Shown: one piece after another, positions 1 through 12,188 of the stretch
Position numbering within the stretch: the stretch's first letter is position 1
Layout: each line of letters starts with the position of its first letter
Assembly: GCA_003290165.1 (NCBI GenBank)
Contig: QNQO01000448.1
Coordinates: 62,001 to 126,000 of the forward strand
Reading direction: 5' to 3'
DNA length: 64,000 nucleotides
Source of the DNA: Berberis thunbergii
Lineage: Eukaryota > Streptophyta > Magnoliopsida > Ranunculales > Berberidaceae
Made by a program: the position numbers and the translations under genes
Notes under the pieces: generated by a model
The model's database searches: none
Told to the model about the DNA's origin: nothing
What the model saw: only the letters and a program-made list of their open reading frames with translations

Positions 1-843
1 CATTCAACACAATCTAACACATAATTGCTAAAAATAATGTAGGTCTGACTAAAATTGGTGTTGAGACCTGAATATATGAAATTAGACTTCAAAATTTATA
101 TCCATGGGAAACTTAATGTTTGTTTCCAACCCAAGCAATTCAGAGCTGTGTACAGCATATCACACCAATTTTAGTACACAGTGTGCAAATCAGTGCGAAT
201 TTGCTAACACATCTATTCCGAATTTGCATACACATCTATAAGACTATCAATTCTTCTATGCAACTCTCCCTACTATCGAACCTACCCCATATGAATTTAA
301 ACAACATGAAACTCTGATTTCTAATTACTGAAAGAAACCAATAACATACAAAATCAAAGCGTAAGGTTGAAAACTTAACTACAATCACTTACCTAGTTGA
401 CAACCCTTCCAAAATTAGCCAATTTCTCCAAGGAAATCAGTTGTAAGTTTCTTCACTTAGGAGCTTCTTGCTTGCTATCAAGGGGATAACAACAAGGGGA
501 AATGAAGCCATGTGTTACTTAAAAGGATTTGGTGGCAATGATGTTCCGAAATTATTCTTTAGTGCTCTAATTTCTATGAAACTTTCATTAAACACCTCAA
601 AGTTTCCAATATTGTATAACAAAGTTACTTGACAAATTTTGTTCTTTGTAAGTATATTCTCAAAATATTTTGTGTAAAAGAATACCAACCCCCTGATCAA
701 CCAATTAAACTCTTACTCACACTTAGAACCCGACAAGCTCATCATCCTTCAATTTATCGGCAAAACAATTTACTCGTGCACTAAATGAGTTTGTTATATA
801 TATTAATGTATGAAATGCATGTTTTCAAGATTCAAATTTCACA
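1..843 (-). repeat. 3' LTR (partial) of the Tekay-like element
   Basis: Homologous to 19867-20737. The shared tract ends at TTCACA (838-843), which on the minus strand is the LTR start TGTGAA. The rest of this LTR lies outside the window. The small ORFs here have no recognisable product. Numerous substitutions and small indels against the other LTR point to an old insertion. Confidence 0.8.
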
Positions 844-857
844 ACCCTTCCATCCAA
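844..857 (-). other. Candidate polypurine tract
   Basis: The minus strand here reads purine-rich (GGATGGAAGGGT) and abuts the inferred 3' LTR start at 843. This is the position where plus-strand DNA synthesis is primed in LTR retrotransposons. The identification rests on position and composition only. Confidence 0.5.
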
Positions 858-2135
858 ATTCGAATCTCGTCCCGAAATTTAATTACCTGACTGAAATAAA
901 TGAGGATATTGATTCCTCATACTATCTTTACTTTCCCATAGTGTTTCTTCAATTGAATGACTACACCACAATACCTTAACCAACGAAATGGTCTTATTAC
1001 TTAGTATTTCTCTCTTTGATCTAAAATCTTTATCGTTTTTTCAACATACGAAATATCTTTTTTCAATTCTATAGGTTGTTTCTGTTAAAACATGTGATGG
1101 GTCTGGTATATACTTTCGGAGCATAGAAACATGGAAAACATCATGAAGTTGTGCCAAACTTGGGGGTAGTGCCAATCGATAGGCTGTAAGACCCACACGT
1201 TCTGTTATTTCAAATGGTCCAATGTACTGAATCTCATAACACCCTTCCATGGAGATACTCGTAAGAAAACTAAATAACTTTTGTTAAACTCTAAGTCCAT
1301 TTTTCTATTATCTTGTTTGCTCTATACTATCTTCAGTTTTTCTTGACCCACCCCGATCTTATCAATAGTTGCTTGAACGATCTCTGGGACTAGCAATTTC
1401 CTTTCCCCAACTTCAGTCCAACACAGAAGAGTACTGCACCATCTACCATATAAAGTTTCATAGGGAGCCATATCGATACTAGCTTGATAGTTGTTATTAT
1501 AAGAAAATTCTATTAGTGGTAGGTGGACATCCCAATTGTCTTGAAATTCCAATACACATGCTCATAACATACCTTCAAGGGTCTGAATGGTACGTTCTGA
1601 TTGCCCATCAGTTTGAGGATGAAATGAAATATTGAATTTCAGAGAAGTTCCTATGACTTCTTGTAAGCTAGGCCAAAACTTAGTTGTAAATCTTGGATCT
1701 CTATCTGTAACAATGGAAATAGGTGTACCGTGTATTCTAACTATCTCATCAATATAGATTTGTGCCAATTTACTAAGAATGAAAGTAGCCTTTACTGGAA
1801 TGAAATGAGACGACTTGGTAAGTCTGTCAACTATCACCCAAATAAAATCATGTCCTGTTTGAGCGCGATGTAAACCGGATACAAATCCATTGTAACATGT
1901 TCCCATTTCCATTCAGGAATAGGTAAAGGTTGTAGTAAACCTGCAAAGCGTTGGTGCTCGACCTTAACTTGCTGGAAAATTAAACATTTTGACACAAATT
2001 CGCCTATTTCTCTTTTCATTCCATCCACCAATAGTGCTCACGTAAATCACGATACATCTTGGTACAACCTGGGTGCACAGCATAAGCAGAACTATGAGCT
2101 TCCTTCAAAATTTCTCTTTTTAAATTATCATCATT
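855..2135 (-). pseudogene. Integrase with C-terminal chromodomain, degenerate (pol)
   Basis: In minus-strand order: a zinc-binding region around 2125-2040 (AYAVHPGCTKMYRDLREHYWW), a core with CLIFQQVKVEHQRFAGLLQP, IWVIVDRLTKSSHFIPV, TDRDPRF and HPQTDGQSER, a C-terminal segment [20 protein letters not shown]...[17 protein letters not shown], and then at about 1060-890 a chromodomain-like stretch (SLVKVLW...EETLWESKDSMRNQYPHLF). Such a chromodomain places the element among chromoviruses, near Tekay/Del. Frameshifts near 2031, 1885 and 1320, plus stops, break the frame. In living relatives the enzyme inserts the DNA copy and the chromodomain steers it to heterochromatin. Confidence 0.85.
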
Positions 2136-3600
2136 AGGAACCACATAACCGAGTCCCAAACATTAGTATACCGTCATTTCTAACAATAAAATTTGATTGG
2201 AAGCCATTTTTCACGTCATCATTGATCTTAAATAGTTGTGGATCGGAACTTTGAGCATCTTGAATTTTCTTAACTAGCATTGACCTCAAAGTAAGTGTAG
2301 CTAATAAAGTTGTGTCATTTCCCACTGCCAGATCAATCTCAGAGACCTCAAATATGCAAATAGGTTCATTCGAATAGCTCGGATGTGTACTAAACTTCCC
2401 GACGACTTCCTACTCCAAACATCAGCTACTACATTAGTTTTCCTGGATGATACTGAATTGCACAATCATAGTCTTCAATCAAATCCGTCCATCTTTACTA
2501 TCTCAAATTCAATTCTTTTTGTGTGAATATATATTTCAAACTCTTATGATCAGTATAAATTTTGAACATCTCACCATAAATATAATGTCTCTATATCTTA
2601 ATGCAAAGATAATAGCAGCCAACTCAAGATCATGTGTAGTATAATTACGCTAATGAGTTTTCAATTGTCTGGATGCATAAGCGATAACTCTCCCATGCTG
2701 CATCAATACACATCCCAAACCATGAAGATATGCATATCTATAAAAAACAAAACTTCCATGTCCAAAAGGAATGGCTAACACGGGTGCTAAGAAAAATCAA
2801 CTCTTTAATTCTTCAAACTATGTTCACCACTCATCTACCCATTCAAACCTTACCCCTTTTCTGGTTAGTCATGTCAAAGGCATAGCAACAGAGAAAAACC
2901 TTGGCAAAACGACGATAATATCCAGTTAGATCCAAGAAGCTTCGAATTTTTAGTAACATTACTTGGCCTTTCCCAATTCACAACGGCTTCAATCTTTTTA
3001 GGGTCAACAAAAATGCCTTTGTCTTGAAATTACATGTCCCAAGAATACAACTCTATCTAGCCAAAATTCAAACTTACTTAGCTTATCATATAATTGCTCA
3101 TTTCTCAAAGTCTGCAATACAGTGGACAAATGTTCCTTATGTTTCTCTTCACCTTGTGAATCAATTAAAATATCATCAATGAACACTATCACAAAAGAAT
3201 CAAGATAAGCTTGAAATACTCGATTCATCAAGTCCATGAATACCGCGGAAGCATTAGTCAGACCAAAAGGCATTACCAAGAACTCATAATGGCCATATCT
3301 CATACGATAGTATCCAGATCTAAGATCAATCTTTGAAAACACTTTGGCTCTTTGTAACTGATCAAACAAATCATCGACACGAGGTAAGGGATACTTGTTT
3401 CTAACAGTCACCCTATTCAGTTGTCGATAATCAATACACAACCTCATCGTGCCATCTTTCTTTTTTACAAATAATACCAGGGATCCCCATGGTGAAACAT
3501 TAGGCCTGATAAATCCTCTATCAAGTAAGTCTTGTAGCTGAATTTTTAATTACTTTAATTCTAGAGGAGCCATCCGATAAGGTGCAATGGAAATAGGTTG
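2134..3600 (-). pseudogene. Reverse transcriptase and RNase H, degenerate (pol)
   Basis: RT motifs on the minus strand include [51 protein letters not shown] and VIVFIDDIL, the last carrying the catalytic FIDD box. SGYYRM runs directly into RYGHYEF, so about a dozen residues that normally lie between these motifs are missing. RNase H follows at about 2720-2440 with GLGCVLMQHGRVIAYASRQL and NYTTHDLELAAIIFALRY, containing in-frame stops. The segment 2325-2134 (DAQSSDPQLFKI...VRNDGILMFGTRLC) is the usual linker into the integrase zinc-binding region. Non-functional. Confidence 0.85.
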
Positions 3601-4182
3601 TGTTCCCGAAGCCAATTCAATAGTAAACTCAATATCTTTGTCTACTAGTAGACCTAGCAACTCATCTGGAAACACATCAGGAAATTCACAGACAACATGT
3701 ATTTCTACCAACTGCACACCCTTAGCCTTAGTGTCTACAATATGTGCTAAGTAACCTTGACATCCTTTCTTCAATATTTTTATTGTTTTCATAGCAAAAA
3801 TAAGACAACGTGGAGTAATACTGCGTCCCCCACTGAAATTAAATGGTGATTCCTCTGGTATCTGAAACATGACTTCCTTGCAAAAATAATCAATAGACGC
3901 ATGATAGGAAGACAACCATTCCATCCCCAAAATTACATCAAAATCATGTATATCTAAAAGCAATAAATCAACTGATAATTCATTGCCTCTCACTTTGAGA
4001 ATACAATTTCTATAAATGATATGAGTCACTACTACGTCGCCAACAGGAGTACATATGAACATAACATGATTTAATGGAGTAGGGATTTGATCTATATGCT
4101 TTGCAAATGCTAATGATATAAATGAATGTGTAGAACCAAGATCTATGAGAACATGTGCATTTTTACCCATAATAGAGAGCAT
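3550..4182 (-). pseudogene. Retroviral-type aspartic protease region (pol N-terminus)
   Basis: A 210-residue open stretch carries ILIDLG-type protease sequence: HVLIDLGSTHSFIS, where the family has D-S/T-G, then VILGMEWLSSYHASIDY, typical of the Ty3/gypsy protease core. It continues into DVFPDELLGL and PYRMAPLELK, the linker leading to RT. The middle residue of the catalytic triplet is Leu, so the protease is probably inactive even though this stretch is open. Neighbours: gag zinc knuckle upstream and RT downstream, all on the minus strand. Confidence 0.85.
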
Positions 4183-4400
4183 ACTTATTACTACATCTAG
4201 AGTAGTTTAGGCATCCTGAAGTGTCCAAAAACCCTACTTTGAGTTGCTGGTCTCGATAAGGAACCAGTTCCTCTACCTGAGAAGTACTAATCATAACACT
4301 TCTTCCAATAGGTTCACTTCCAACTGATGATGTTGGAGCTTTATTTTCTAGACATGCCCATCTTAAGAGACATTGTTATCCATAAGTGAAACACTTACGG

Positions 4401-5260
4401 TTATGTCCCCTGATGTGTGCAATCTCTAGCATAATGCCCTTTTTTATTACAGTTATAACAAACTACGTCTTCAGCATGAATATTAGTAAAACCTCTCCCT
4501 TGAGATCCCAACTGTTGTTGTTCCGAAAACTTTCTTTTCTGACTAGAAGAACCATGCCCTTTATCTGATGGAGGTCTCACCTGTTGTGGAGTAGACATTC
4601 TATTTGATTGGGAACCCTGCTCTCCCCCACTTGAAAATTTAGAAGTCGTTCACTGTGAAGTATCATAGTGTGCCTTCTTAAATTGTTACCTCTTTTCAGC
4701 CATTTTTTGCACATCTCTTTCAGCTACCTTCGTCTTATCAATTAACTATGCAAACTTGTCACACTAGAAGATGGAAATTCATCGTCTAATAGCAAAATTT
4801 ATCCCCATTTCGAACTTCTCACATTTACTTTGCTCCATGTTTACAACTTTGGTGCAAAATGAGACAGAACATGGAACTTTGCTTCATATTCTGAAACAAA
4901 AAATTCCTTGTGTTTTTCAGGTTGATATGAAACAGAAAAACACTTCTCATTAAAAGCCATAAGAAACTGTACCTACGATACCGTATGAGGAATTATTGGA
5001 GCTGGGGCATCATCTGGTGGAATAGTTAATGATCTTTCAGTGGCCTCCTAGCAATGAAGTGCCACACTAGTAAACATAAAAGTAGCCAACTTCACTTTTG
5101 TTCCTCTATCACTTTCATGACATCAAATATTTGTTTAATCCTCTTTAGCCAATCCTCCGTTTCCATTTCCGCACCTGATATCTAGACTAATAGACTCAAA
5201 ATACTCTAAGGTCTTACTTGTATAGCTTGACTCAACCAATCTACAAAATAAAACAATCTC
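4401..5260 (-). pseudogene. gag with CCHC zinc knuckle, degenerate
   Basis: The C-terminal part (4598-4401) holds a perfect zinc knuckle, CYNCNKKGHYARDC, in a basic low-complexity context. Upstream, 5260-4600 can be followed only in pieces across several frames (for example KLATFMF at about 5090), matching the usual Gag capsid region of Ty3/gypsy elements. Frameshifts and stops throughout. Gag would form the particle and bind element RNA through the knuckle. Confidence 0.75.
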
Positions 5261-5276
5261 GATTTGATACCAAAAT
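5257..5276 (-). other. Primer-binding site, altered initiator-Met tRNA type
   Basis: Directly inside the inferred 5' LTR edge (…GAGACA on the minus strand, 5277) the minus strand reads ATTTTGGTATCAAATCG. Chromoviruses commonly have TGGTATCAGAGC here, complementary to the 3' end of initiator tRNA-Met. The first eight bases match and the remainder has drifted. Confidence 0.65.
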
Positions 5277-5919
5277 TGTCTCGCCTCGTTCCAGGTAGTC
5301 GAGTGGGACCCGCATCCAGAATGTGACATGATAGCAACAACAAAACTTCAATCAATATGACTTGAAAATAATATCTAGAAAATGAAGATGCAACACTTGC
5401 TCAAACAACATCAGTTTTGATCAAAAAACAAAGGAAATATTTCCCTAATTTACAACTCACAACATTTGCACAAAATATTCATGCCATTGATACAAACTAA
5501 GGAAACATAAGACATAAAACTTGAACCCTCTAAAAGACTCATGCTATACAGTGGACAACCTCTAGCTTAAGACCTAAAAATGGAATCATAATATGGGTGA
5601 GCTATCCACAAGCTCAGTGAGTATTATAAATTCATACAAGAGAAAACGAAGATTAACACACTACACCATAGTTTCCTATTGATAGCAATTAGTCATAGCA
5701 TTTTTGACACTTGTGCTACAAAAGCCCAAGTTTTCATATAGTCATAGCGTTTTTCACTCTTTTGCTATAAAAGCCCAAAGTTTTCGTAACATTTGCCTTC
5801 AAAAAATGCTATCAAACAAAAGTGAGAGATTTAAAATAAATAAAAAAACAGCATTTTTTCTCTCGAAAGTTTTAAAACTCCCTCGCATCTCTAACCTCAA
5901 AGGCAAGCAGTGCAACTTC

Positions 5920-6190
5920 TTGCCTCTTTTTGTCGTCCTCGCATTCCAGGAAAAGAGAGATCGAGGAAAAGAGCGAGGGGGAGAGAGAGATATCGAGCTC
6001 GACAAAGATCAGGGAGAGAGTGAGGGGGAGAGATCTTGGGAGGGAGCGAGGGAAAGACAGAGGTCAAAGATGGAGAAAGACACCTTTGTTGCAAATCACC
6101 TCCCTCTCTAGTCTCCATCGCACACAGAGAAGAGAACCATCGTCGACGCCACTCGCATCCGTCGCTCCACCGCCTTCGCCTGCTTCAGGT
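5920..6190 (+). other. GA-rich, 5'UTR-like captured segment ending at a possible splice donor
   Basis: A GA-rich tract (5940-6075) changes into C-rich sequence, then to GCTTCAG followed by GTGAGT at 6188. This looks like the first non-coding exon and donor of an expressed plant gene. The overlapping 135- and 106-residue ORFs are low-complexity Arg/Glu translations without a family match that I recognise. Stretch 6280-8690 holds no recognisable exon. Confidence 0.35.
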
Positions 6191-8725
6191 GAGTTCTTCT
6201 CTGTTTATAAATTCCAAGGAGGGAAAGGATCAGAGGAGGGAGAGGGATAGGGGAGATGGAGAAGTAAGGTTGAGTTGAACCAGACTCCGACGGTGGAGAT
6301 TAGGACTACCGATTTGGTGAGAGGAAGAATCATTGGAGGGAGATGACTATGTTGGATTAGGGGGTTCGATTGATGTTTCAGGGTGGAGAGAGTGGTGGTG
6401 TTTGGGTTTAGATCTTTGTGATAGGGATTTGTTCTTGAAGGTTTTGATGACCAGCTAGCGAGAATCGAATCTCAAAGCTAAATTCTAAAGTTTGAGATTT
6501 TTTGAGATTGATTTTTTGTATACTAGGGGTTGATTTGGGGCTCCCATTTTGCTTTGATTTAGTTTAGTTAAGCAGATTTAAGTTCAAATTTGGTGAGAGA
6601 TGTGGTGGAGGGTTTGATGTTGGCACAGACGAAGAAGAATTGACTGAAAGTTTTCAGGTTTACAATTTTTATGAATTTTGTGATAATGGGTTCTGAGATT
6701 GCAATCTTAAAGCTGAAAGCCATTATTTTGGGATTTTTGTTTGTTTCATCATTCAAGCAATGATGAAACTTGGTTTTGTGGTGTTCAGGTTTTGCAAAGA
6801 AATGGCAATGCTTGTATTCTGCAACAAAGACCGGTCTTTCCTTCATTCCATTTTTGCCTTCTTGTATGTAGGTGTGATGTAATGCATCATTTAGTTCTAT
6901 TTGTTTATATTATTTGCTATTGGAGTTACCTTGTTGACACGACTTTCTTATATTTGCTTCTTTGAATTTTGCAGTACAAATAGTTTAGAACCTCAGTGTG
7001 CTTCCAAGTAAGACAAGAAAAGGGAAGAGTAAAAGAGATACACATTGGTGAATGCCTCCAGTAGTAAATCTGAAGTATTTTGCATAGTACGAGTCTTATT
7101 ATTATTATTATATTATGTATACTTTACACTAGTTCATTATTTACAGCTATGTATTGTTGTCTACTTAGTTTGCAAGAAATTTAATGTTATGATTCTTGAA
7201 ACTTAATAAACCCCTTGCTTTATTCTACAACCAATCCTTTGAACTTACATTCAATTCAGGTTATTACTCAAGATCAAACTAACACTTACTATCCTGTATA
7301 CGTCAAAGTAGTTGCTTACCGCGTAACTTGAATCCTCTTCTTTTTAAGTCCAATTGTGTGCAAAGCGAAAATGAGGTTCTGTTTTGATGTTTGATTGGGG
7401 CAATTGGATTTTGCTATAGTCCTGTTATGTGTTGTATGTTTTCTCGTTGGATGTGTCTTTCTCTATTGACATAGTTTGTTTCCCACCTCTTGGTATTCCT
7501 GCATCGCAAATACAACTCTTTGCACAATTAGATAGTGCATAAATGCAATTAGCTTTAAGAATCCATGTCACATATATTAGGTGTGGAGGCTGTACGTTCC
7601 CTTTGAAAGTTCATCATTAAGATTATAGTATCACTCCCCTCTCCACTAGTTTTTTTTTTTTGTAATAACTCCTAGCGACAGGAAAGTAATAATTGTCGTA
7701 AAAGACTGTAGAAACTCAAGCAAAAGATATTCACTTCTTCAAATGCTTCCCTAAAAAACTTTCTATGGTTATTAAATCTATGATCATTTTAGATTTCAAA
7801 AAAAATAAAATAAAGTACAAAAAATTCATACATTTGAAATCGTAATGTTTAATAAAACGACAGTGAAAAAGTGTTACCTGATATTATTTATTTATTCTCC
7901 TTTTCACTGTCTTGTAATTAATCTATTCAGAATTATTCATTAATCTTGGTAATTCTGGGAGTAAGTCGCAATCTGTGTAGGAGGTTTTTTTCCTTTTGTA
8001 ATTTGTTTTTGCTGCCTGTTTGCTGTGAGCTCCTCACTCGTTTTCTTTATGGATTGGTATATATTTAAAAAACAAAATAATAAATAAATTCAGATGGGAT
8101 AAGAGCACATCTGGTTGGTACAATTTCATGTATATCTTCTAATCTTTGGCTAGATTTATCACTCTAAATGATGCAGGTGGGAAGTGTTTCTCAAATCAAA
8201 CCCCTTTCACTTGCTTTGTGGTTCCCTAGTAGTCGATAAGCCCCAAGGCATTGGAGTATTTGTTATACAATGATAGATGTCAGCCCTAGCAATGATCATG
8301 TGAGATAGATGTATTAATCCTATAAGTGTCTATGTCATCCTCCCTTAGAATCAACCTTCATCCCTAACATAACTTCACTGCTGGACCTAAATGCAAAATT
8401 ATGTGTGTGGGACACATGACTTAAGCAATTGATAACTGATTCACCATAAGCCAAAGCTGTAATTTCTTTTGCTATCGGTGCGATTCGCTATTTGATGCTG
8501 GGTGTTCCATTGACTCTTTCTGTTATCATTGCATTATTGGTTTCTATTACATTAGTTCACTTTGGAACAATGACACTCAACATTTTTCATTCTAAACACT
8601 GACTGGACTTCTAGCTTCTTTAGTCCTACAGTGCAAAAATAGGGTTCCTTTGGCTACATTAAAATTTTCAAAATTCTACATGTCATCATAAAATTATGAA
8701 GACTAAGATTCGCTTATTATTGCAG

Positions 8726-9306
8726 GCACAAGAGCACGACCAGTTTGTGGCTTTTGTTAGCAAGCTTATTTCAAAGCTTGGGTTTAGTCGAGTTATTGTT
8801 GGTTCTATCTCACTGAGTGAATTTTCCAAAAAGGGAATGTCTTCTTCCGAGGAATGCCTGCTAGATTCCCTTGCCAATATTTTACTTGGTTGTTCTTTAG
8901 TTCGTGGAGTTGCTGATGAACTGTGTTTTCTCAATGTATGGGCGGCTATAGATGATGAAATTGAGAGTATTCAAGACCCGTTTGTGAGGGCTCTTTTATC
9001 TTTGCTTTCAACTCTAGCAATTAAAGATGATATGTGGGGAAGGAGGAAGGCTGCAGTGCTATTCAGTCATCTTGTTGATACAGTTTTTACTGGGACAGTG
9101 GTCAACAGAAACTGTTTGAAAGTCTTGCCTTACATTATGAATGTTATCATTTAATCTTTACGGGAACAAAGTACCTTAACTTTCAGTGCTAGGACACATG
9201 ATTCACTTGATTCTTTAGATGAAAACCAAATGCAAGTTGTCATTATTGATTGGCTTCAAAGAGCATGTATGCTACCGCCTTTGATTTCATGGAAACCAGA
9301 CGGAGG
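8726..9306 (+). pseudogene. Captured exon of a helical-repeat (ARM/HEAT-like) protein gene, unidentified
   Basis: After an acceptor-like TATTGCAG at 8718-8725 an open frame reads EHDQFVAFVSKLISKLGF...LGCSLVRGVADELCFLNVW...FVRALLSLLSTLAIKDDMW, stops at TAA 9151-9153, and resumes in the same frame with REQSTLTFSARTHDS... and IIDWLQRACMLPPLISW up to about 9306. Amphipathic helical periodicity and Leu-rich helix pairs suggest an ARM/HEAT-type scaffold. I cannot name the gene (RST1-like proteins are one possibility, unverified). The in-frame stop shows that this copy is a broken duplicate. First recognisable fragment in CACTA-1. Confidence 0.5.
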
Positions 9307-9450
9307 TATTGTTTTTTGTTCTTGTTTCTATTTTCAAGTTCTATTCACTTTTTTACATGATTGATCATTTTTAGGCTTTAGGGCAATGTTATAAATCTTC
9401 AGGCATGACACAAGATGTTTAGTACCCACATCTTGAGGTGTAAGAGAAAA

Positions 9451-9626
9451 GAGCAATGCTAGCTGTCGAGGAAACGGGCGAGGACAGCGACGTGGCGGGG
9501 TTGAACCCGTCCACTCCGCTCAAAATGCGTACCGCATTTTTTGTGCGTGCATCCTGAGCGGGGTGAACGGCTCTCACCCCGCCACGTCGCTGTCCTCGCT
9601 GGTTTCCTCGACATTTAGAATTCTCC
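9451..9626. mobile_element. 176-bp foldback element with 9-bp TSD (Mutator-type MITE)
   Basis: The two halves pair almost end to end. TGTCGAGGAAAC...GCGAGGACAGCGACGTGG at 9464 is matched by its reverse complement ending at 9613, with further weaker pairing out to GAGCAATGCTA / GGAGAATTCTA at the tips. AAGAGAAAA occurs immediately outside both ends (9442-9450 and 9627-9635). A 9-bp duplication is the hallmark of Mutator-like elements. It is strikingly GC-rich against its AT-rich host DNA and carries no coding capacity. It is nested inside CACTA-1. Confidence 0.85.
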
Positions 9627-10119
9627 AAGAGAAAACCTTTCATGTCATACAATTACATACTTCTACTTGACAATGAATATGAAATATAAAAATGAAGCTT
9701 ATATTCCATGTGCTTTTTAGCATGTTCAGCCACCAGTGGTGTGCATTAGTGGGGTGGGGTCCTCCACATGCATTGAAACATTTCAGCAGGGATAGATTTA
9801 TTTTTCAATTTGGGCTTGTAGATAGCTGAAAAGGGCATACAAACCTCAGTTTATTGATAGATCTGTTCAGTTATGGTTTTGAAATACTTGGTTACCATAA
9901 CAAATGTCTATATTAGTTAAATTTTGATATTGTGCACTACAACCTTATAAATAACCTACAGGTTTTTTTTTGTTGGGTGGGGGCATGTACCAGTGGGATT
10001 TCTTTGTAAAAATGACTTCTCTATGGTTTAAGAACCTTCTTAAAATGGGAGTCTTTCGGATTTTGCTTGTCTAAGTCTTCCTTCAAGAGTCTTGTAGTTC
10101 TGCTTGCATAGGGGAATCC

Positions 10120-10290
10120 TTGACATTTTACTGTTATTGCAGATTTTCATTATTTGAGGAACCTTATTTGAGGAACCTTAGGAACTCTATGGAACCCTTG
10201 CTGCCTCCATTTTTCTGCCAGATTTTCAAGTACCTAAGTAATATAGATGTTGAGGATTTGAAAGATCTAAAGTCAGGGTACTCTATCACA
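10120..10290 (+). pseudogene. Exon-like fragment, unidentified
   Basis: Downstream of TATTGCAG (10141) a frame reads LFEEPYLRNLRNSMEPLLPPFFCQIFKYLSNIDVEDL and ends near a donor-like CGTAAGT at 10292. A 15-base direct repeat (ATTTGAGGAACCTTA) occurs at its start. It may belong with the neighbouring captured genes, but I do not recognise it. Confidence 0.25.
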
Positions 10291-10477
10291 TTCGTAAGTT
10301 ATCTCTCTTTTCCCTATATATATATATATATATATATGAAACTTGGTTTATGTGCATGGATTTTTGTAGACATGTTTATTAGTTGAAATGCCTATCAAAG
10401 GACTGATTTTTGCAAATTTGATGTTCTTGTGTAATATAAATGGACTGATGGAGTATATCTTCTCCTTCATGATGCAG

Positions 10478-11524
10478 TGAGAGCAAATTTTGAATTTCTT
10501 GACAAGCTCGGTGTAGAGTATTGGTGCTTCCACGACAGGGACATTGCTCCTAATGGTAAAACCTTAGAGGTTGGTCTTCCCTCCTAATTTTGTCTTAGTT
10601 AGTTGAACAAGTTTTCTTGTCTATAAACCTCTCCCTAAGGCAAATTTTTTTGATTTTTCATAGAAAGTGATTAAAAGAAGCTCACTTCGAGGCACTATTG
10701 GTATTAGAAGCGTGTTCACTTTGGTAGTTAAATGTAATTTAATTATGTCGAGGAAACTGACCTTAATGTCTAGACATCGATATGGACTGTCAGATATACT
10801 CTCTTCATAAATTGATTCGAAAATCCAAATTAAGCTTTTGGTCTGTCATGTCTTAGGACTACCACAAGATTTTTGACATGTTAGATTCATTAAGCATGGA
10901 GTGTCCATAGTGCTCATCTTGTTGGATTGGTATTTTTTACATTCGGTAAACAAACGAGTGACTGTGCATTCAATTTTTGTACACAATGCAAAGCTAATTA
11001 AGTATGAGTGGGTAATATTTGTTTCAGGAAGCTAATTAAGTATGAGTGGGTAATATTTGTTTCAGGTATATCACATTCGGTAAACAAACGAGTCTACAAT
11101 TTTTTTTCTTTTTTTTTTCTTCGAATTATTTTAAATACAGTTACAATCTTTGGTTGCATTTTAGCTGTAACTGTTTTAGCACCTTCAGATGGTTTTATAA
11201 AAATGGTTGGACGAGTATTGCTTTGTGTTTTAATCAAATTTAGGGGTTGGAAATTTTCTCGTAAAAGATATTTTAACTTATTTCCTAGCTAGGTTGTTGA
11301 TAGCATATTACACAACTTTTTGACCTCATCATTTCAGTTTTGTACTAGAAATATTGTGTATGTCCTCTACGTACCTGTCTTAATCCTTCCTTGTATATTC
11401 TTACTATGTGAGACAAATGCCAAATTAAACTTGTAAATGCTTATTAACTAACATGTTCTTTCTTTTTTGAAGGCAAGGTTTCTTCAAGCTGCTGTGGCCT
11501 ATAAGAAAAAGATTGGATTCAACG
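10478..11524 (+). pseudogene. Captured xylose isomerase fragment (two exons)
   Basis: Two exons with splice borders: 10478-10569 (after ATGCAG, ending at a GT) encodes [24 protein letters not shown] and GKTLE. 11473-11524 (after AG, donor GTAATA) encodes ARFLQAAVAYKKKIGFNG. Both match the plant xylose isomerase (XylA-like) sequence, which converts xylose to xylulose. The CFHDRD motif holds the active-site His and Asp of the family. The rest of the enzyme, including the metal-binding EPKP region expected next, is absent. The ~900-bp intron carries a 38-bp tandem duplication (10991-11066). Confidence 0.8.
10991..11066. repeat. 38-bp tandem duplication
   Basis: The unit beginning AAGCTAATTAAGTATGAG and ending TTTCAGG is present twice in a row. 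A flanking motif CATTCGGTAAACAAACGAGT is also present twice (about 10940 and 11076), so the duplication event may have involved a larger block. Confidence 0.8.
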
Positions 11525-11762
11525 GTAATATCTTGTTTGAGTTGTGACTTTGTGAGCACATATATATATAACATACATACATTGACTGTCAAGGCATCCC
11601 CATTCATGCGATGGAAACAATGACTTTTCTATCATCCCCATTAATGTATATGGATTCCAATGTTTACCATCCTCTTCATACCTGTCTAACTTTTCTGTTG
11701 TATGTTGTCATTGCATTAGCTTTATTTGATGTGTGGGAGAAACCTCGTGAGTGTTTCTGCAG

Positions 11763-12188
11763 GAAAGTACTCGAGTACTACTGCAGTTTCAACTACAGGT
11801 GATATTTATGTGGGATGGGAAGAAATGTAAAGGAGAACCTCCTGTTCCTACTCGGTTACATGGTGTGAAGCATGCCACTTCAGTTTCAGTTGGTGAAACT
11901 CATTTATTGATGGTTTGTGCTCTTTGTCATCCTATTTATCCTCCTAAATTGGCTGAGAATCCTCCTAAGTCAAGGTTAGAGAAAGGGGATGAAATGGATG
12001 AGCTAGATGAGGATTTTATGTTTGACAAAGTAGAAGACACAAATGTGAATAATGAAACTGATGCTAACAAGTTTATACCAAGATTGAAAAGCCTCTGTGA
12101 AAAAGTGACTGTAGAACATCTAATGGAGCCAAAAAATGCTATACAACTTCTTGAAATTGTAGATTCTCTGGAGGCTGATGACTTGAGG
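11763..12188 (+). pseudogene. Captured exon of an RCC1/BTB (IBtk-like) protein gene, frameshifted
   Basis: After TTCTGCAG the reading KYSSTTAVSTTGDIYV leads to GGATGGG, where the gene evidently had GTGTGGGATGGG (VWDGK). The loss of two bases near 11810 shifts the frame. Downstream the other frame reads WDGKKCKGEPPVPTRLHGVK, SVSVGETHLLMVCALCHPIYPP, an acidic stretch DEMDELDEDFMF, and VEHLMEPKNAIQLLEIVDSLEADDL, ending at donor GTAGCA. The first part is an RCC1 beta-propeller blade and the last is BTB-like. This is the layout of plant RCC1/ankyrin/BTB proteins related to inhibitor of Bruton tyrosine kinase. Inactive copy. Confidence 0.65.

Noticed and set aside
5704..6278. Several overlapping frames of 68-135 residues on both strands
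   Set aside because: They come from a GA-rich, UTR-like tract. No domain and no agreement between frames.
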